64,000 bases of DNA from Mycobacteroides abscessus ATCC 19977 (GTDB lineage Bacteria; Actinomycetota; Actinomycetes; Mycobacteriales; Mycobacteriaceae), in NCBI RefSeq assembly GCF_000069185.1, contig NC_010397.1:2604001-2668000 (forward strand), written 5' to 3'. A program made the position numbers and the translations under genes. This document shows positions 44,464 through 53,895 of this stretch, piece after piece (the stretch's first letter is position 1; each line of letters begins with the position of its first letter). The notes under the pieces were generated by a model. That model worked only from the letters and a program-made list of their open reading frames with translations. It searched no databases and had not been told where the DNA came from.

Positions 44464-44824
44464 TTCTTGACTATTCCTTGAGGTCATTGAACCACGATGA
44501 TTTCTGGACTGTTTACCCAGTTCAACGCTGTTATTTTCCGCATAAAACGTAAATAAAGCCGAATTTATCGAATGTGCAGATGACAGTGATCGACGTTCCG
44601 AATATCTGGGAATTTACTGTGAAGCCACATTAAGCACACGCTGATCAGATTAATTAGAAGTTAAGCATGCGTGATGGCTGCGTGAAAGCGGGTGTCATAT
44701 CTATTGACGACGGCCCAATTAAATGACACGTTGCTTTTTGTGCCCGCCGTCGCATGACGCCCGGCGGAGCGGCGACAAGTCGCCATCACAGTTGATTAAC
44801 CTGCCTTCTTTCCGGGAGTGTCAT
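44464..44824. other. AT-rich leader of the kanosamine-type operon
   Basis: The region is visibly more AT-rich than its surroundings, as often seen at the edge of transferred segments. GTGTCAT (44692-44698) and ATGACAC (44723-44729) are perfect 7-bp inverted arms with TTGACG between them. GGCGAC-AA-GTCGCC (44771-44784) is a compact palindrome close to the start. Promoter and operator are expected here; no gene is seen. Confidence 0.5.
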
Positions 44825-46150
44825 ATGTCTATTGCCGAATCCGCCAATGCGTCGGTGCGCACGGGACCGGCGCCGTCCTCGAAAACCCGGGAGTTCGCGC
44901 GGGCGATACTCTCCGGTACCGCGGTGCATCCCGAGGAGATCCCTGCTGGTCGCGCATATACGACGCTACGAGACCTGGCCACCCATCCGGGTCTGCGCGA
45001 TGTGACCGACGTGTTGATCCCGGGAAGCGCGCCCGACACGGTTGATTTCCTTCCGCTGGCGAGGCTGGTCAACGCCGCCGAACTGCCTGCGATACGTGCT
45101 GCCATCGACAGCGTGTTGCCATCCGGCAAGTTCACCTCCGGCCCCCATGTCGACGCATTCGAAGACGAAATTGCGACCTACCTGGGCATCGATCACGTAA
45201 TCGGGGCCTCCAGCGGCACCGATGCGATGACCGCGGTTCTGTTGGCGCTGGGTGCGGGGCCGGGAACCGAAGTCATCTTGCCCGCCAACAGTTTTGCCGC
45301 TACCGAGAACGCGGTCTTCCTGACCGGTGCTCGGCCCGTCCTGGTGGATACCCGGGCAGACGACCACCTACTGGACCCCACCGAAGTGGAGGCGGCCATC
45401 ACGAGTCGCACGGTCGCGGTACTTCCCGTGCACCTCTACGGTGCGTTCGCCGATATCCATGCTCTGACGGAGGTTACTTCGCGTCACGGAATCCCGGTAG
45501 TGGAGGACGGATGCCAGGGAATCGGCTTAGATGGGCTGGGCCACCACAGCGACGCGGCGATTCTCAGCTTCAATCCCTATAAGAATCTCGGCGCGGTGGG
45601 GAAAGCGGGCGCGGTGGCAACCCGCTTACCCGGCCTTGCACGCCGAGTCACCGAACTGCTCTATCACGGCTTCGCCGCCGGCCAAAAGAATGTCAAGGCA
45701 GCCGGATACGGTCTGAATTCACGCTTGGACAATCTGCAGGCAGCGGTTCTGCGCGCCCGACTCGATTGGCTCGGCGAGAACAACCTCGCCCGCAGCATTC
45801 TTGCCCGGCGATACGTCGACGGTCTGGCCGACCTGGCGGAGAGCGGGCTTCTTCGCCTGCCCCATTGGGATACCGACCACGTCTGGCATCTGTTCACCGT
45901 CGAAGTGACGAAGCATGACCGAGACAAGGTCACCGAGTCGCTGCGAGCCGCAGGCGTCGCAACTGATCTCTACTACCCGGTGCTCACCCACCGGCACCGA
46001 GTGCCCTTGGTGGCAGACCTATTCGAGGGAGTGCGGCTACCCCGCACCGAGGCTGCACATGCACGAATGTTCCAGCTCCCGCTCTATCCCACGCTCACGC
46101 TTGCCGAACAAGACCGAGTGATTGGTGTCCTACATGACGTCCTTGGTTGA
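44825..46150 (+). CDS. ntdA: Sugar aminotransferase, NtdA-like (DegT/DnrJ/EryC1/StrS)
   Basis: This 441-residue PLP enzyme has about 70 residues N-terminal to the usual DegT core, as in Bacillus NtdA, which has the same length. PLP contacts are SSGTDAM, Asp228 (VVEDGCQ) and the Schiff-base Lys253 (FNPYKNLGAVGKAG). NtdA transfers an amino group from glutamate to 3-oxo-glucose-6-phosphate. It is the first gene of the operon, with a Gfo/Idh dehydrogenase and a HAD phosphatase as partners exactly as in ntdABC. It could instead act on another 3-oxo sugar. ATG follows GGGAG. Confidence 0.82.
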   Translation: MSIAESANASVRTGPAPSSKTREFARAILSGTAVHPEEIPAGRAYTTLRDLATHPGLRDVTDVLIPGSAPDTVDFLPLARLVNAAELPAIRAAIDSVLPSGKFTSGPHVDAFEDEIATYLGIDHVIGASSGTDAMTAVLLALGAGPGTEVILPANSFAATENAVFLTGARPVLVDTRADDHLLDPTEVEAAITSRTVAVLPVHLYGAFADIHALTEVTSRHGIPVVEDGCQGIGLDGLGHHSDAAILSFNPYKNLGAVGKAGAVATRLPGLARRVTELLYHGFAAGQKNVKAAGYGLNSRLDNLQAAVLRARLDWLGENNLARSILARRYVDGLADLAESGLLRLPHWDTDHVWHLFTVEVTKHDRDKVTESLRAAGVATDLYYPVLTHRHRVPLVADLFEGVRLPRTEAAHARMFQLPLYPTLTLAEQDRVIGVLHDVLG

Positions 46151-46964
46151 TATTCGCACGGCGACAGACTGGCTGGTGCTGTGCGATTTCGATGAGACAT
46201 TCTTTGCTCATGACCCTGCGGTCCGCTCGCGACGCGACCTCGCTGACTTGGCAGCGCTGGTCAACAGCCTATCCGCCTCCCGGGGGCTCCGATTCGGGTT
46301 CATCACCGGGAGCGCCCCGTCGACAGTGATCGCGGTACTCGGCGATCTGGCCACGTCGCTACAGCCGGCGTTCATCGGTGGCAACTTGGGGACGGACCTA
46401 CTGGTGGCAGATGCCTCCGGCGCACTCGTTCCCGATCTACTCTGGCATGCGAGATTCCCGGCGCCCGAGGAGTTTTCGGCCCGGGTAGACAGTGTACTGA
46501 CGTCGCTGCCCGAGTTGATCCTCGCGCCGCAATCGACTCATGGGGCGGGCACCTACAAACGCAATTTCTATCTGCGCGCGGTGACGGAAAACCTCGATGA
46601 CGACAGCCGGGTCTGGTCGTTGCGGCAGGCGACGGCTGCGCACTCCCTCGCGATCAACGTCAACCACTGCAATCCCGCGGCCGGTGACCCCGAGGGATAC
46701 CTCGATGTCGACTTCCTGCCATTGGGTGCGGGCAAGCACGAAATCGCACGCTTCTTGCAGGAGACCTGGCAAGTACCGGCAAGCCGCACATTGGCTTTCG
46801 GTGATAGTGGTAACGATCTCGGCATGCTCGCCTGTGCCGGGCACGCCTGGCTCGTATCCAACGCCACTGCCGAGGCGCGCCAGGCCCATCCACACGTCAC
46901 CGCCCGGCCGCACGCAGGCGGAATCGTCGACACCATCGCCAATATTCTTACGAAGGAGCAGTAG
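46134..46964 (+). CDS. ntdB: HAD-family sugar phosphatase, NtdB-like
   Basis: This 276-residue HAD hydrolase of the Cof type has motif I DFDETFF near the N terminus, motif II TGS, a large alpha/beta cap and motif IV FGDSGNDLGML. NtdB dephosphorylates kanosamine-6-phosphate. I placed the start at the ATG inside the end of ntdA (17-base overlap); a GTG at 46125 is an alternative. The gene order aminotransferase, phosphatase, dehydrogenase is that of ntdA, ntdB, ntdC. Confidence 0.8.
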   Translation: MTSLVDIRTATDWLVLCDFDETFFAHDPAVRSRRDLADLAALVNSLSASRGLRFGFITGSAPSTVIAVLGDLATSLQPAFIGGNLGTDLLVADASGALVPDLLWHARFPAPEEFSARVDSVLTSLPELILAPQSTHGAGTYKRNFYLRAVTENLDDDSRVWSLRQATAAHSLAINVNHCNPAAGDPEGYLDVDFLPLGAGKHEIARFLQETWQVPASRTLAFGDSGNDLGMLACAGHAWLVSNATAEARQAHPHVTARPHAGGIVDTIANILTKEQ

Positions 46965-46966
46965 CC

Positions 46967-48052
46967 ATGTTGAAAGTCGGAATTATCGGGGCCGGCGGTG
47001 TCGCCCGTGCCCACGCTCGCGCGCTGAACACCCTCAAATCTGCCGAACTGGTGGGTGTATTGGATATCGATGCCCGGGCCGCCGAGTCCTTCACCGACGC
47101 CTACGGCGGTACCCCGGTCACCGATGTCGATGCGCTGCTGGAACTGGCCGATGCCGTCGTAGTCGCCTCTCCCAACTTTACGCACCGCGACCATTCACTA
47201 TCGGCACTGCGCGCCGGTCGATCGGTGCTGTGCGAGAAGCCACTCGCACTCTCTCGCGTCGAGGCCAAGGAAATGGTGGCGGCCGCCGGTGAGATCGCCT
47301 CCCCCGCACTCGTGGGATTCAACTACCGCCATCTGCCCGTGGTCACTGAGCTGCGCCGCCGACTGCAGCACGGCGACTTCGGCACGATCTGCGCCGTGGA
47401 ACTTGGGTTTCGGAAGGACTCCGCATACCGGCGCAAGAACCACACATGGCGCGATAGCGGACGTTCCAACGGCACCAGCGGCGCGCTGGGTGATCTCGGC
47501 GTGCACCTGCTTGACCTGCTGACCTACATCTCCGGCGGCAGAATTCTCGTCGACGAATGCCAAGCCCGGATCACCACTCATGTGACCAACAAGAGCGACG
47601 AGGCGGTCGAGGTCGATGACCATGCGGAGATCTACGGACGCCTCAGCACCGGAAGCATTTTCACGCTCGTGGCCTCCAAAGCCGCGCCGGCGGCTGACTG
47701 CGGATTCTCCATCCGGATCGTTGGCACCAACGCGGTGTTCCGGTACCACACGGCCGATCCGGGGCGTTATCTAGTTTCCCGCGGTGCCGACACCGAAACC
47801 GTTGACTTGGCGCGTACCTTGCTGTCCGATCCGGACAACGAGGTGCACGGCTGGTCGGATTCCTTCCGCTCCGAAATCGATCACTGGAGCCGTCTTGTGG
47901 CGGTAGGCGGTGGAGCCAACCGACAGGCCCTCGCGACATTCGATGATGGTTTGGCCGCGCAAGAGGTCTTGGAGTCGCTGCTGCGTGGAAGTAAGCCGCA
48001 GCCAGAGCGCCTGCCGGTCGAGCACACGTTACCGACTCCTGCGGAATTGTGA
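46967..48052 (+). CDS. ntdC: Gfo/Idh/MocA dehydrogenase, NtdC-like
   Basis: This 361-residue NAD(P)-dependent sugar dehydrogenase has a Rossmann motif (VGIIGAGGVARAHARAL), the catalytic Lys in CEKPLALS and the GDLGVHLLDLL helix that positions the His near the substrate. NtdC oxidises glucose-6-phosphate at C3. ATG follows AAGGAG, two bases after the ntdB stop. The substrate assignment rests on operon context. Confidence 0.82.
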   Translation: MLKVGIIGAGGVARAHARALNTLKSAELVGVLDIDARAAESFTDAYGGTPVTDVDALLELADAVVVASPNFTHRDHSLSALRAGRSVLCEKPLALSRVEAKEMVAAAGEIASPALVGFNYRHLPVVTELRRRLQHGDFGTICAVELGFRKDSAYRRKNHTWRDSGRSNGTSGALGDLGVHLLDLLTYISGGRILVDECQARITTHVTNKSDEAVEVDDHAEIYGRLSTGSIFTLVASKAAPAADCGFSIRIVGTNAVFRYHTADPGRYLVSRGADTETVDLARTLLSDPDNEVHGWSDSFRSEIDHWSRLVAVGGGANRQALATFDDGLAAQEVLESLLRGSKPQPERLPVEHTLPTPAEL

Positions 48053-49188
48053 CGCGACGTGACCACGTTCACCTCGCATCGTGCGGTGCCTACGCGGGAG
48101 TGGGCACCGCACATGTGTTCTGGGGCACGGTTTCCCCCTACGCCCTGCCTGCCGACTCGGCCGGTCATACGCTGGCGGCCCTAGTCGCCGCGCAGTTCAC
48201 CGGATTCTTGCTCGGTGTGCTCTCGGCGCCCCGACTCAGTGCCCGTATCGGGGTGGGTCGACACATCGCCATCGCGCTGGCACTCTTCGCGGTTGCGTTG
48301 TCGGCGCCGCTGTGGGGACTGAGTCCGCCAATTCTTTTGGCTGCCAGCGTCCTCCTCGGCGCAGCGGCCGGATCGCTGGAGACACAGATCGGCGCTCTGG
48401 CACTTGAACCTACCCGAGGGCCCAGGGCTCTGACGGTGCTGGAAGCGTGCTTCGGGTTCGCTGCCTTGTTGTTTCCCGTGCTGGTCTTTCTGCTATCACC
48501 GGCGATCTCGTGGCGGGCCCCGGTGGCGGCAGCTGCTATCGCCATGGCCCTGCTCAGTGTGACCTGGTCTTACATCCACAAGGTGTCCTTGGTACGCCCG
48601 GTTGGCGAGAGGCGGCCCGGCCCGACATCGCGTCGTGTACCAACCGCGGCCGCGTGCCTACTGCTGGCCTTTGCCATGGTGTACGCCGGGTTTGAGACCA
48701 ACTTCGCGAATTTCCTGCCGCGAATTGTCGGCTCAGACGGTGAGGTCGGCGCCAGCGTCCTTGCGGTGAGCGGTTTTTGGTTCGGCATCACATCTGGCCG
48801 TCTCATCACCGTGACGGTGGTGCATGCCGTCGTCGGGCGAAAGGCATTGGCCGGCCTGGCTGTTGGCCTTACTGGTGTGCTGGTTGGCCTCGCCCAGTTT
48901 GGCGATGGGCTGCTCGCGGCCTTGCCGTGGGTGGTGGCGGCCGGGGTGTTTGCCTCAGCCATGTTCCCGGTGGCACTGACGCTGGCTACCCGGAACGGCG
49001 GCATTCCCATCCCGATCATGACGAGCTATTTTGTGGCCTGCGCAAGCCTTGGCGGCGCAGCGATGGCCGTCCCCGTCGGGTTCACGCTCGACAGGTTCGG
49101 ATCGCATGGCGTTGTGCTGCTATTCGCAAGTGTTGCTACGCTTCTCGTAGCTCTCATCATCGCACCAACCCGCCTCCCCAAGGGGTGA
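48049..49188 (+). CDS. FHS-type MFS sugar transporter, GlcP-like
   Basis: This 379-residue protein has twelve membrane helices. YAGFETNFANFLPRI at the start of the second half and QFTGFLLGVLSAPRL in the first resemble GlcP, the glucose/mannose:H+ symporter encoded directly after ntdC in Bacillus subtilis. It starts with GTG overlapping the ntdC stop by 4 bases. It may import the precursor sugar or export the amino sugar. Confidence 0.8.
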   Translation: MTRRDHVHLASCGAYAGVGTAHVFWGTVSPYALPADSAGHTLAALVAAQFTGFLLGVLSAPRLSARIGVGRHIAIALALFAVALSAPLWGLSPPILLAASVLLGAAAGSLETQIGALALEPTRGPRALTVLEACFGFAALLFPVLVFLLSPAISWRAPVAAAAIAMALLSVTWSYIHKVSLVRPVGERRPGPTSRRVPTAAACLLLAFAMVYAGFETNFANFLPRIVGSDGEVGASVLAVSGFWFGITSGRLITVTVVHAVVGRKALAGLAVGLTGVLVGLAQFGDGLLAALPWVVAAGVFASAMFPVALTLATRNGGIPIPIMTSYFVACASLGGAAMAVPVGFTLDRFGSHGVVLLFASVATLLVALIIAPTRLPKG

Positions 49189-49266
49189 CGCTGTGCCTGC
49201 CGCGTGTGACACAAGTTGTTACGAAAGACGATGCACTGCTACGCCCGTACCACTTTATTCGAATAT

Positions 49267-49907
49267 ATGTTTGGCATACTGGGGGATGGTGAGCTGATCG
49301 ATGTGATCGTGTCCTCCCAACGGACCGAGGCCCAGGCCGCACGGCTACCACGACACCCTGGAGGACCCCGAAAGTCCCGAGCCGGCGCAGCTATCCGGAT
49401 TCGGAGTCACCAACGCCGCTCAGGCCCGTCGGATCGCCGCACAACCCGGCACCAGGATCCGCGCACTCGATGGACCGACGGATACCGAGGGTTACCGCCC
49501 GTCCCGTGCCCTGGACCGCTTCGTTCGGTGTCGTGATGAGACGCTTCCCCGGCTGCTCGCAGCCCGCCGAAAGCGCCGACCTCGATCACAGCATCCCGTA
49601 CGCAATCGGTGGGCATACGAGTGCCGATAATCTGAAAGCGCTGTGCCGTAAGCATCATCTGTTGAAGACCTGCTGTGGATGGCGCGAAGTTCAAGAACCC
49701 GACGGCATCATCGTCTGGAAGGCGCCCACGGACACATTTACCGCTCCGGCCTGCGCGCTACTCTTCGCCAACCTCACTCGCTCTCGTACCCGAGCTCAAG
49801 ATCGCAAACAACGGCGACGAACCGAGCGAAATTGTAACCGGCGCACACGATTACAGTGCGAAGATGCTCGGTTGGCGTACGCGGAAGCCAACCCACCTCC
49901 CTTTTAG
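49267..49907 (+). pseudogene. 13E12-repeat (DUF222/HNH endonuclease) remnant
   Basis: The 5' end reads MFGILGDGELIDVIVSSQRTEAQAARL, like a DUF222 N terminus, then breaks at about 49350. The middle of the protein is missing. The C-terminal part is spread over two frames: RPSRALDRFVRCRDET in one and FPGCSQPAESADLDHSIPYAIGG plus ADNLKALCRKHHLLKTCCGW in another, which is the HNH region. Several bases are missing between them at about 49540. The element is non-functional and flanks the ntd-like operon. Confidence 0.85.
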
Positions 49908-49942
49908 CCTCCGCGGGAGCGTATCCGGCGTAGCGTCCAGAT

Positions 49943-51145
49943 ATGGCGCAAGTGCTACGAACTCAAGTGTGTGTCGCCGGCGGCGGTCCTGCGGGACTGA
50001 TGCACGCCCTATTGCTGGCCAGGGCCGGGATCAACGTTGTGGTCCTGGAAAAGCACGGTGATTTCTTGCGTGACTTCCGCGGGGACACTGTGCATCCCAC
50101 CACGATGCGGATCATGGATGACATCGGGCTCATCGATGAATTCCTCACGCTCCCCCATCAGAAAGTCGATCACATCGCGTTCGACGGCGACGGACAGTTG
50201 CGCACCTTCGGCGACTTCCGCGCCCTGAAATGGCTGGGCTACAAACAGCCGTATATCGCCTTCATACCGCAATGGGATTTTCTTGACTTCCTCGCCGAAA
50301 AAGCTGAGCGGTACCCGGAATTCACCCTGATTCGCAACGCGGAGGTCACCGACCTTGTCCTCGAAGGTCACCAGGTGACCGGCGTACGATCGTCGGCTCG
50401 GGAAGTGCGGGCAGACGTGGTGATCGCCGCCGACGGGCGCAACTCGGCAGTGCGTGCCGCCTCCGGTCTGCAGACCGCCAGCGAAAGCTCACCGATGGAT
50501 GTGCTGTGGTTCCGGTTGAACCGCCGGCCCGGAGACCCGAACGAGAGCTTCGCTGTCCTGCGCCGGGGCATGCTGCTGGCAATGATCCACCGCGGCGACT
50601 ACTGGCAGGTGGCTCACCTGCTACCCAAGGGCACGGGCGCACAGCGGGGTTCACTGGACGCGTTCAAAAAACGACTGGTGACGGCGCGCCCCCAGCTACG
50701 TGAGCACGTCGACGACCTGCATACCTGGGATGACACCAGCCATTTGGATGTCCGGGTCGACAGGCTCAAAACATGGTGGCGGCCCGGCCTGCTGTGTATC
50801 GGCGATGCTGCGCACGCCATGTCACCGGCCGGCGGTGTCGGGATCAACCTGGCCGTCGCCGATGCGGTGGCTGCCGCCAATATCCTGGTGGAACCACTGC
50901 GCACCGGGAGCCTGAGCGACCATCACCTCGAGGCAGTACAGCGGCGACGCGAACTGCCCACCAAGGTGGTCCAAGCCTTTCAGGTGTTCCTTCAGAACAA
51001 CGCGATCGAGCCCGTCCTCAGCGGGGACCTGTCCCCTATCAAGCTGCCGTTTTTCGTGGGGCGGTGGCCGCTCAAATTCATACCGCCGATCGCCGTCGGC
51101 AGGGGGCTGCGTCCCGAGCGGGTACACACGCCCGACGTGCACTAG
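49943..51145 (+). CDS. FAD-dependent monooxygenase (PHBH fold)
   Basis: This 400-residue class A flavoprotein has VCVAGGGPAGLMHALLLARAG at the N terminus, VVIAADGRNSAVR (DG motif) and the second FAD motif GDAAHAMSPAGGVGINLAVADA. It is comparable to Rv1260-like proteins of mycobacteria. It lacks the C-terminal thioredoxin-like domain of the MhpA-like enzyme at 12886. The substrate is unknown. It is convergent with polA. Confidence 0.88.
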   Translation: MAQVLRTQVCVAGGGPAGLMHALLLARAGINVVVLEKHGDFLRDFRGDTVHPTTMRIMDDIGLIDEFLTLPHQKVDHIAFDGDGQLRTFGDFRALKWLGYKQPYIAFIPQWDFLDFLAEKAERYPEFTLIRNAEVTDLVLEGHQVTGVRSSAREVRADVVIAADGRNSAVRAASGLQTASESSPMDVLWFRLNRRPGDPNESFAVLRRGMLLAMIHRGDYWQVAHLLPKGTGAQRGSLDAFKKRLVTARPQLREHVDDLHTWDDTSHLDVRVDRLKTWWRPGLLCIGDAAHAMSPAGGVGINLAVADAVAAANILVEPLRTGSLSDHHLEAVQRRRELPTKVVQAFQVFLQNNAIEPVLSGDLSPIKLPFFVGRWPLKFIPPIAVGRGLRPERVHTPDVH

Positions 51146-51154
51146 CGCGCAATA

Positions 51155-53863
51155 TCAGTGTGCGGCGGCATCCCAGCTGCGGCCGTACCCCACGGAAACC
51201 TCGAGCGGCACATCGAGTGGATACGCCGAGCCCATGGTCTTGCGTACCAATGCCTCGAGGCTCTCGCGTTCGCCCTCGGCAACCTCGAAGAGGAGCTCAT
51301 CGTGCACCTGCAGGAGCATTCGTGACCGTAAGCCCTTGTCCCTCAATGCCTTATCCGTGGTGATCATCGCAACCTTGATGATGTCGGCGGCGCTCCCCTG
51401 GATTGGAGCGTTCAGAGCCGCGCGTTCTGCGGCCTCGCGGCGGAGGCGATCGCCACTGTCCAAATCGGGCAGGTATCGACGGCGCCCCAGCACGGTCGAG
51501 GTGTATCCATCCTTGCGGGCCTGATCGACAACTGCACGCAGATAGTCGCGCACCCCGCCAAACCGCGAGAAATATTGGTCCATCTGCTCTTTGGCCTCAT
51601 CATTGGAGATCTTGAGCTGTGTGGCCAGTCCATAGGCCGACAGACCATACGCCAGGCCGTAGGACATTGCCTTGACCCGCCGGCGCAACTCCGCGGTGAC
51701 CTCGTCGATGGGCACACCGAAGGCACGGGCGGCCACGAACGAGTGTAAATCCTCACCGGTGTTGAACGCCTCGATGAGGCCCTCGTCGGCCGACAGGTGC
51801 GCCATGATGCGCATCTCGATCTGGCTGTAGTCGACGGTCATCAGCTCGCGGTAGCCCGCGCCGACCACGAATCCGTCGCGGATCTCCCGCCCGGCCTCGG
51901 TACGTACCGGGATGTTCTGCAAGTTCGGTTCGGTCGAGGACAGCCGACCAGTCGCCGCGATGGTCTGGTTGAACGTGGTGTGAATACGCCCGTCGGCCGC
52001 AACAGATTTGAGCAAGCCGTCGACAGTCACCTTCAGCCTGGTGACATCACGGTGCGTGAGCAGATGCTCCAGAAACGGATGCCCGGTCTTATCGAACAGC
52101 GTCTGTAGGGCGTCCGCGTCGGTGGTGTAACCGGTCTTTGTCTTCTTGGTCTTGGGCATACCCAACTCGTCGAACAGCACCACCTGCAGCTGCTTGGGTG
52201 AGCCCAGGTTGATCTGCTTACCGATGACGGCGTACGCGGCATCCGCAGCCTCACGGATGCCGCTGGCGAACTGATTCTGCAGCGAAGACAGATGATCGGT
52301 GTCGACCGCGATACCGACGGATTCCAGACCGGCCAGCACCCGCTGAACCGGCAGCTCCATGTCGGTGAGCAGCCCTGCCGATTCGATGCGTTCGAGCTCG
52401 ACATCGAGCGCGTCGGCCAGATCGATCACCGCACGGGCACGCAACATCTGGGCTTGAGCTGCCTTCGCATCGCCCGCGCCATCCTCGTCCAGTAGTGAGA
52501 GCTGTTGTTCTCCATCATCTTCAGCGCGAAGTTCGCGACGCAGATACCGCAACGACAAGTCGTCGAGTGCGAAGCTGCGCTGCCCCGGGCGCACCAGATA
52601 CGCAGCCAGCGCGGTATCGGAGGTCACTCCGCCGAGCTCCCACCCGCGGCCGGCCAAAGCGTGTATGGCCTGCTTCGCCTCATGCAATGCCTTGGGACGG
52701 GCCGCATCGGCCAGCCACTCGGCAAGTGCCGCCTCATCGTCCGGAGTCACCGTCGTGGTGTCTATATAGGCGCCGTCGCCATCGGCGGACGCGATCGCCA
52801 CCGCGGTAGCGTCGCCGTCATAGGGCGTATAGGTCCCGACCACCGCCAAACCGCTACGGCGGCCATCCCCGGTGTGTTCGGCCAGCCACGCGGCGACCGT
52901 GCCGGGTTCCAGCGCCTGGCCGGCCAGCTGGAAGCCCTCGTCCACCTCGGGTTCGACCGCTTCCAGGGTTTCGAACAGCCGGTCACGCAGGACCCGGAAC
53001 TCGAGGTCGTCGAACAGCCGGTGAATCTGGTCCCGATCCCACGGCGCCAGCGCCAACTGGGCGGGCACATAGGGCAGCGGCACCGTCCGCACCAGATCGG
53101 TCAGTTCGCGGTTCAGGATCACCGAGGCGAGGTTGGCGCGCAGCGAATCCCCCACCTTTCCGCGCACGGTATCGGCCTTGTCAACCAGCTCTTGGAGCGA
53201 TCCGTACTCGAGGATCCACTTGGACGCGGTCTTCTCCCCAACTCCAGGAATTCCCGGCAGGTTGTCGCTCGGGTCACCGCGCAGCGCCGCGAAGTCCGGG
53301 TACTGGGAGGGCGTGAGTCCGTACTTCTCGACTACCGCTTCCGGGGTGAATCGGGTGAGATCGCTGACACCCTTGCGCGGGTAGAGCACCGTCACGTCCT
53401 CGTTGACGAGCTGCAGCGAGTCGCGATCGCCCGTGACCACGAACACCTTGAAACCCTCGGCCTGCCCCTGGGTGGCCAGGGTGGCGATGATGTCGTCGGC
53501 CTCGAACCCCTCCTCTGCCAGCACCGTGATGCCCAGGGCCTGGAGTACTTCCTTGGTGATGTCGATCTGTCCGCGGAACTCGTCGGGGGTGGCCGACCGA
53601 GTGGCCTTGTACTCGGGGTACCGGTCGGACCGGAACGTCTTGCGGGAGACATCGAAGGCGGCCGCCACGTGTGTGGGCGCCTCATCGCGCAGCAGATTGA
53701 TCAACATCGAGGTGAACCCGTATACCGCGTTGGTGGTCAAGCCCGACTGCGTCTTGAAATTCTCGGCCGGAAGCGCGTAGAACGCGCGGAACGCCAGCGA
53801 GTTACCGTCGAGCAGCAGGAGGGTCGGCTGTTTGGTTCCGGTCTTCGTCGCAGGCGCAGTCAC
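51155..53863 (-). CDS. polA: DNA polymerase I
   Basis: This full-length 902-residue enzyme has an N-terminal 5'-nuclease domain (LLLDGNSLAFRAFYALP, GDPSDNLPGIPGVGEKTA), a middle domain without the catalytic 3'-5' exonuclease residues, as in mycobacteria, and a polymerase domain. Motif A is DYSQIEMRI, motif B is RRVKAMSYGLAYGLS and motif C is VHDELLFE. It acts in Okazaki-fragment processing and repair. It is followed in the minus direction by the convergent FAD monooxygenase. Confidence 0.98.
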   Translation of the reverse strand: MTAPATKTGTKQPTLLLLDGNSLAFRAFYALPAENFKTQSGLTTNAVYGFTSMLINLLRDEAPTHVAAAFDVSRKTFRSDRYPEYKATRSATPDEFRGQIDITKEVLQALGITVLAEEGFEADDIIATLATQGQAEGFKVFVVTGDRDSLQLVNEDVTVLYPRKGVSDLTRFTPEAVVEKYGLTPSQYPDFAALRGDPSDNLPGIPGVGEKTASKWILEYGSLQELVDKADTVRGKVGDSLRANLASVILNRELTDLVRTVPLPYVPAQLALAPWDRDQIHRLFDDLEFRVLRDRLFETLEAVEPEVDEGFQLAGQALEPGTVAAWLAEHTGDGRRSGLAVVGTYTPYDGDATAVAIASADGDGAYIDTTTVTPDDEAALAEWLADAARPKALHEAKQAIHALAGRGWELGGVTSDTALAAYLVRPGQRSFALDDLSLRYLRRELRAEDDGEQQLSLLDEDGAGDAKAAQAQMLRARAVIDLADALDVELERIESAGLLTDMELPVQRVLAGLESVGIAVDTDHLSSLQNQFASGIREAADAAYAVIGKQINLGSPKQLQVVLFDELGMPKTKKTKTGYTTDADALQTLFDKTGHPFLEHLLTHRDVTRLKVTVDGLLKSVAADGRIHTTFNQTIAATGRLSSTEPNLQNIPVRTEAGREIRDGFVVGAGYRELMTVDYSQIEMRIMAHLSADEGLIEAFNTGEDLHSFVAARAFGVPIDEVTAELRRRVKAMSYGLAYGLSAYGLATQLKISNDEAKEQMDQYFSRFGGVRDYLRAVVDQARKDGYTSTVLGRRRYLPDLDSGDRLRREAAERAALNAPIQGSAADIIKVAMITTDKALRDKGLRSRMLLQVHDELLFEVAEGERESLEALVRKTMGSAYPLDVPLEVSVGYGRSWDAAAH

Positions 53864-53895
53864 ACTCCTACCCTAGGCAACGGGTGCGACAGGAC

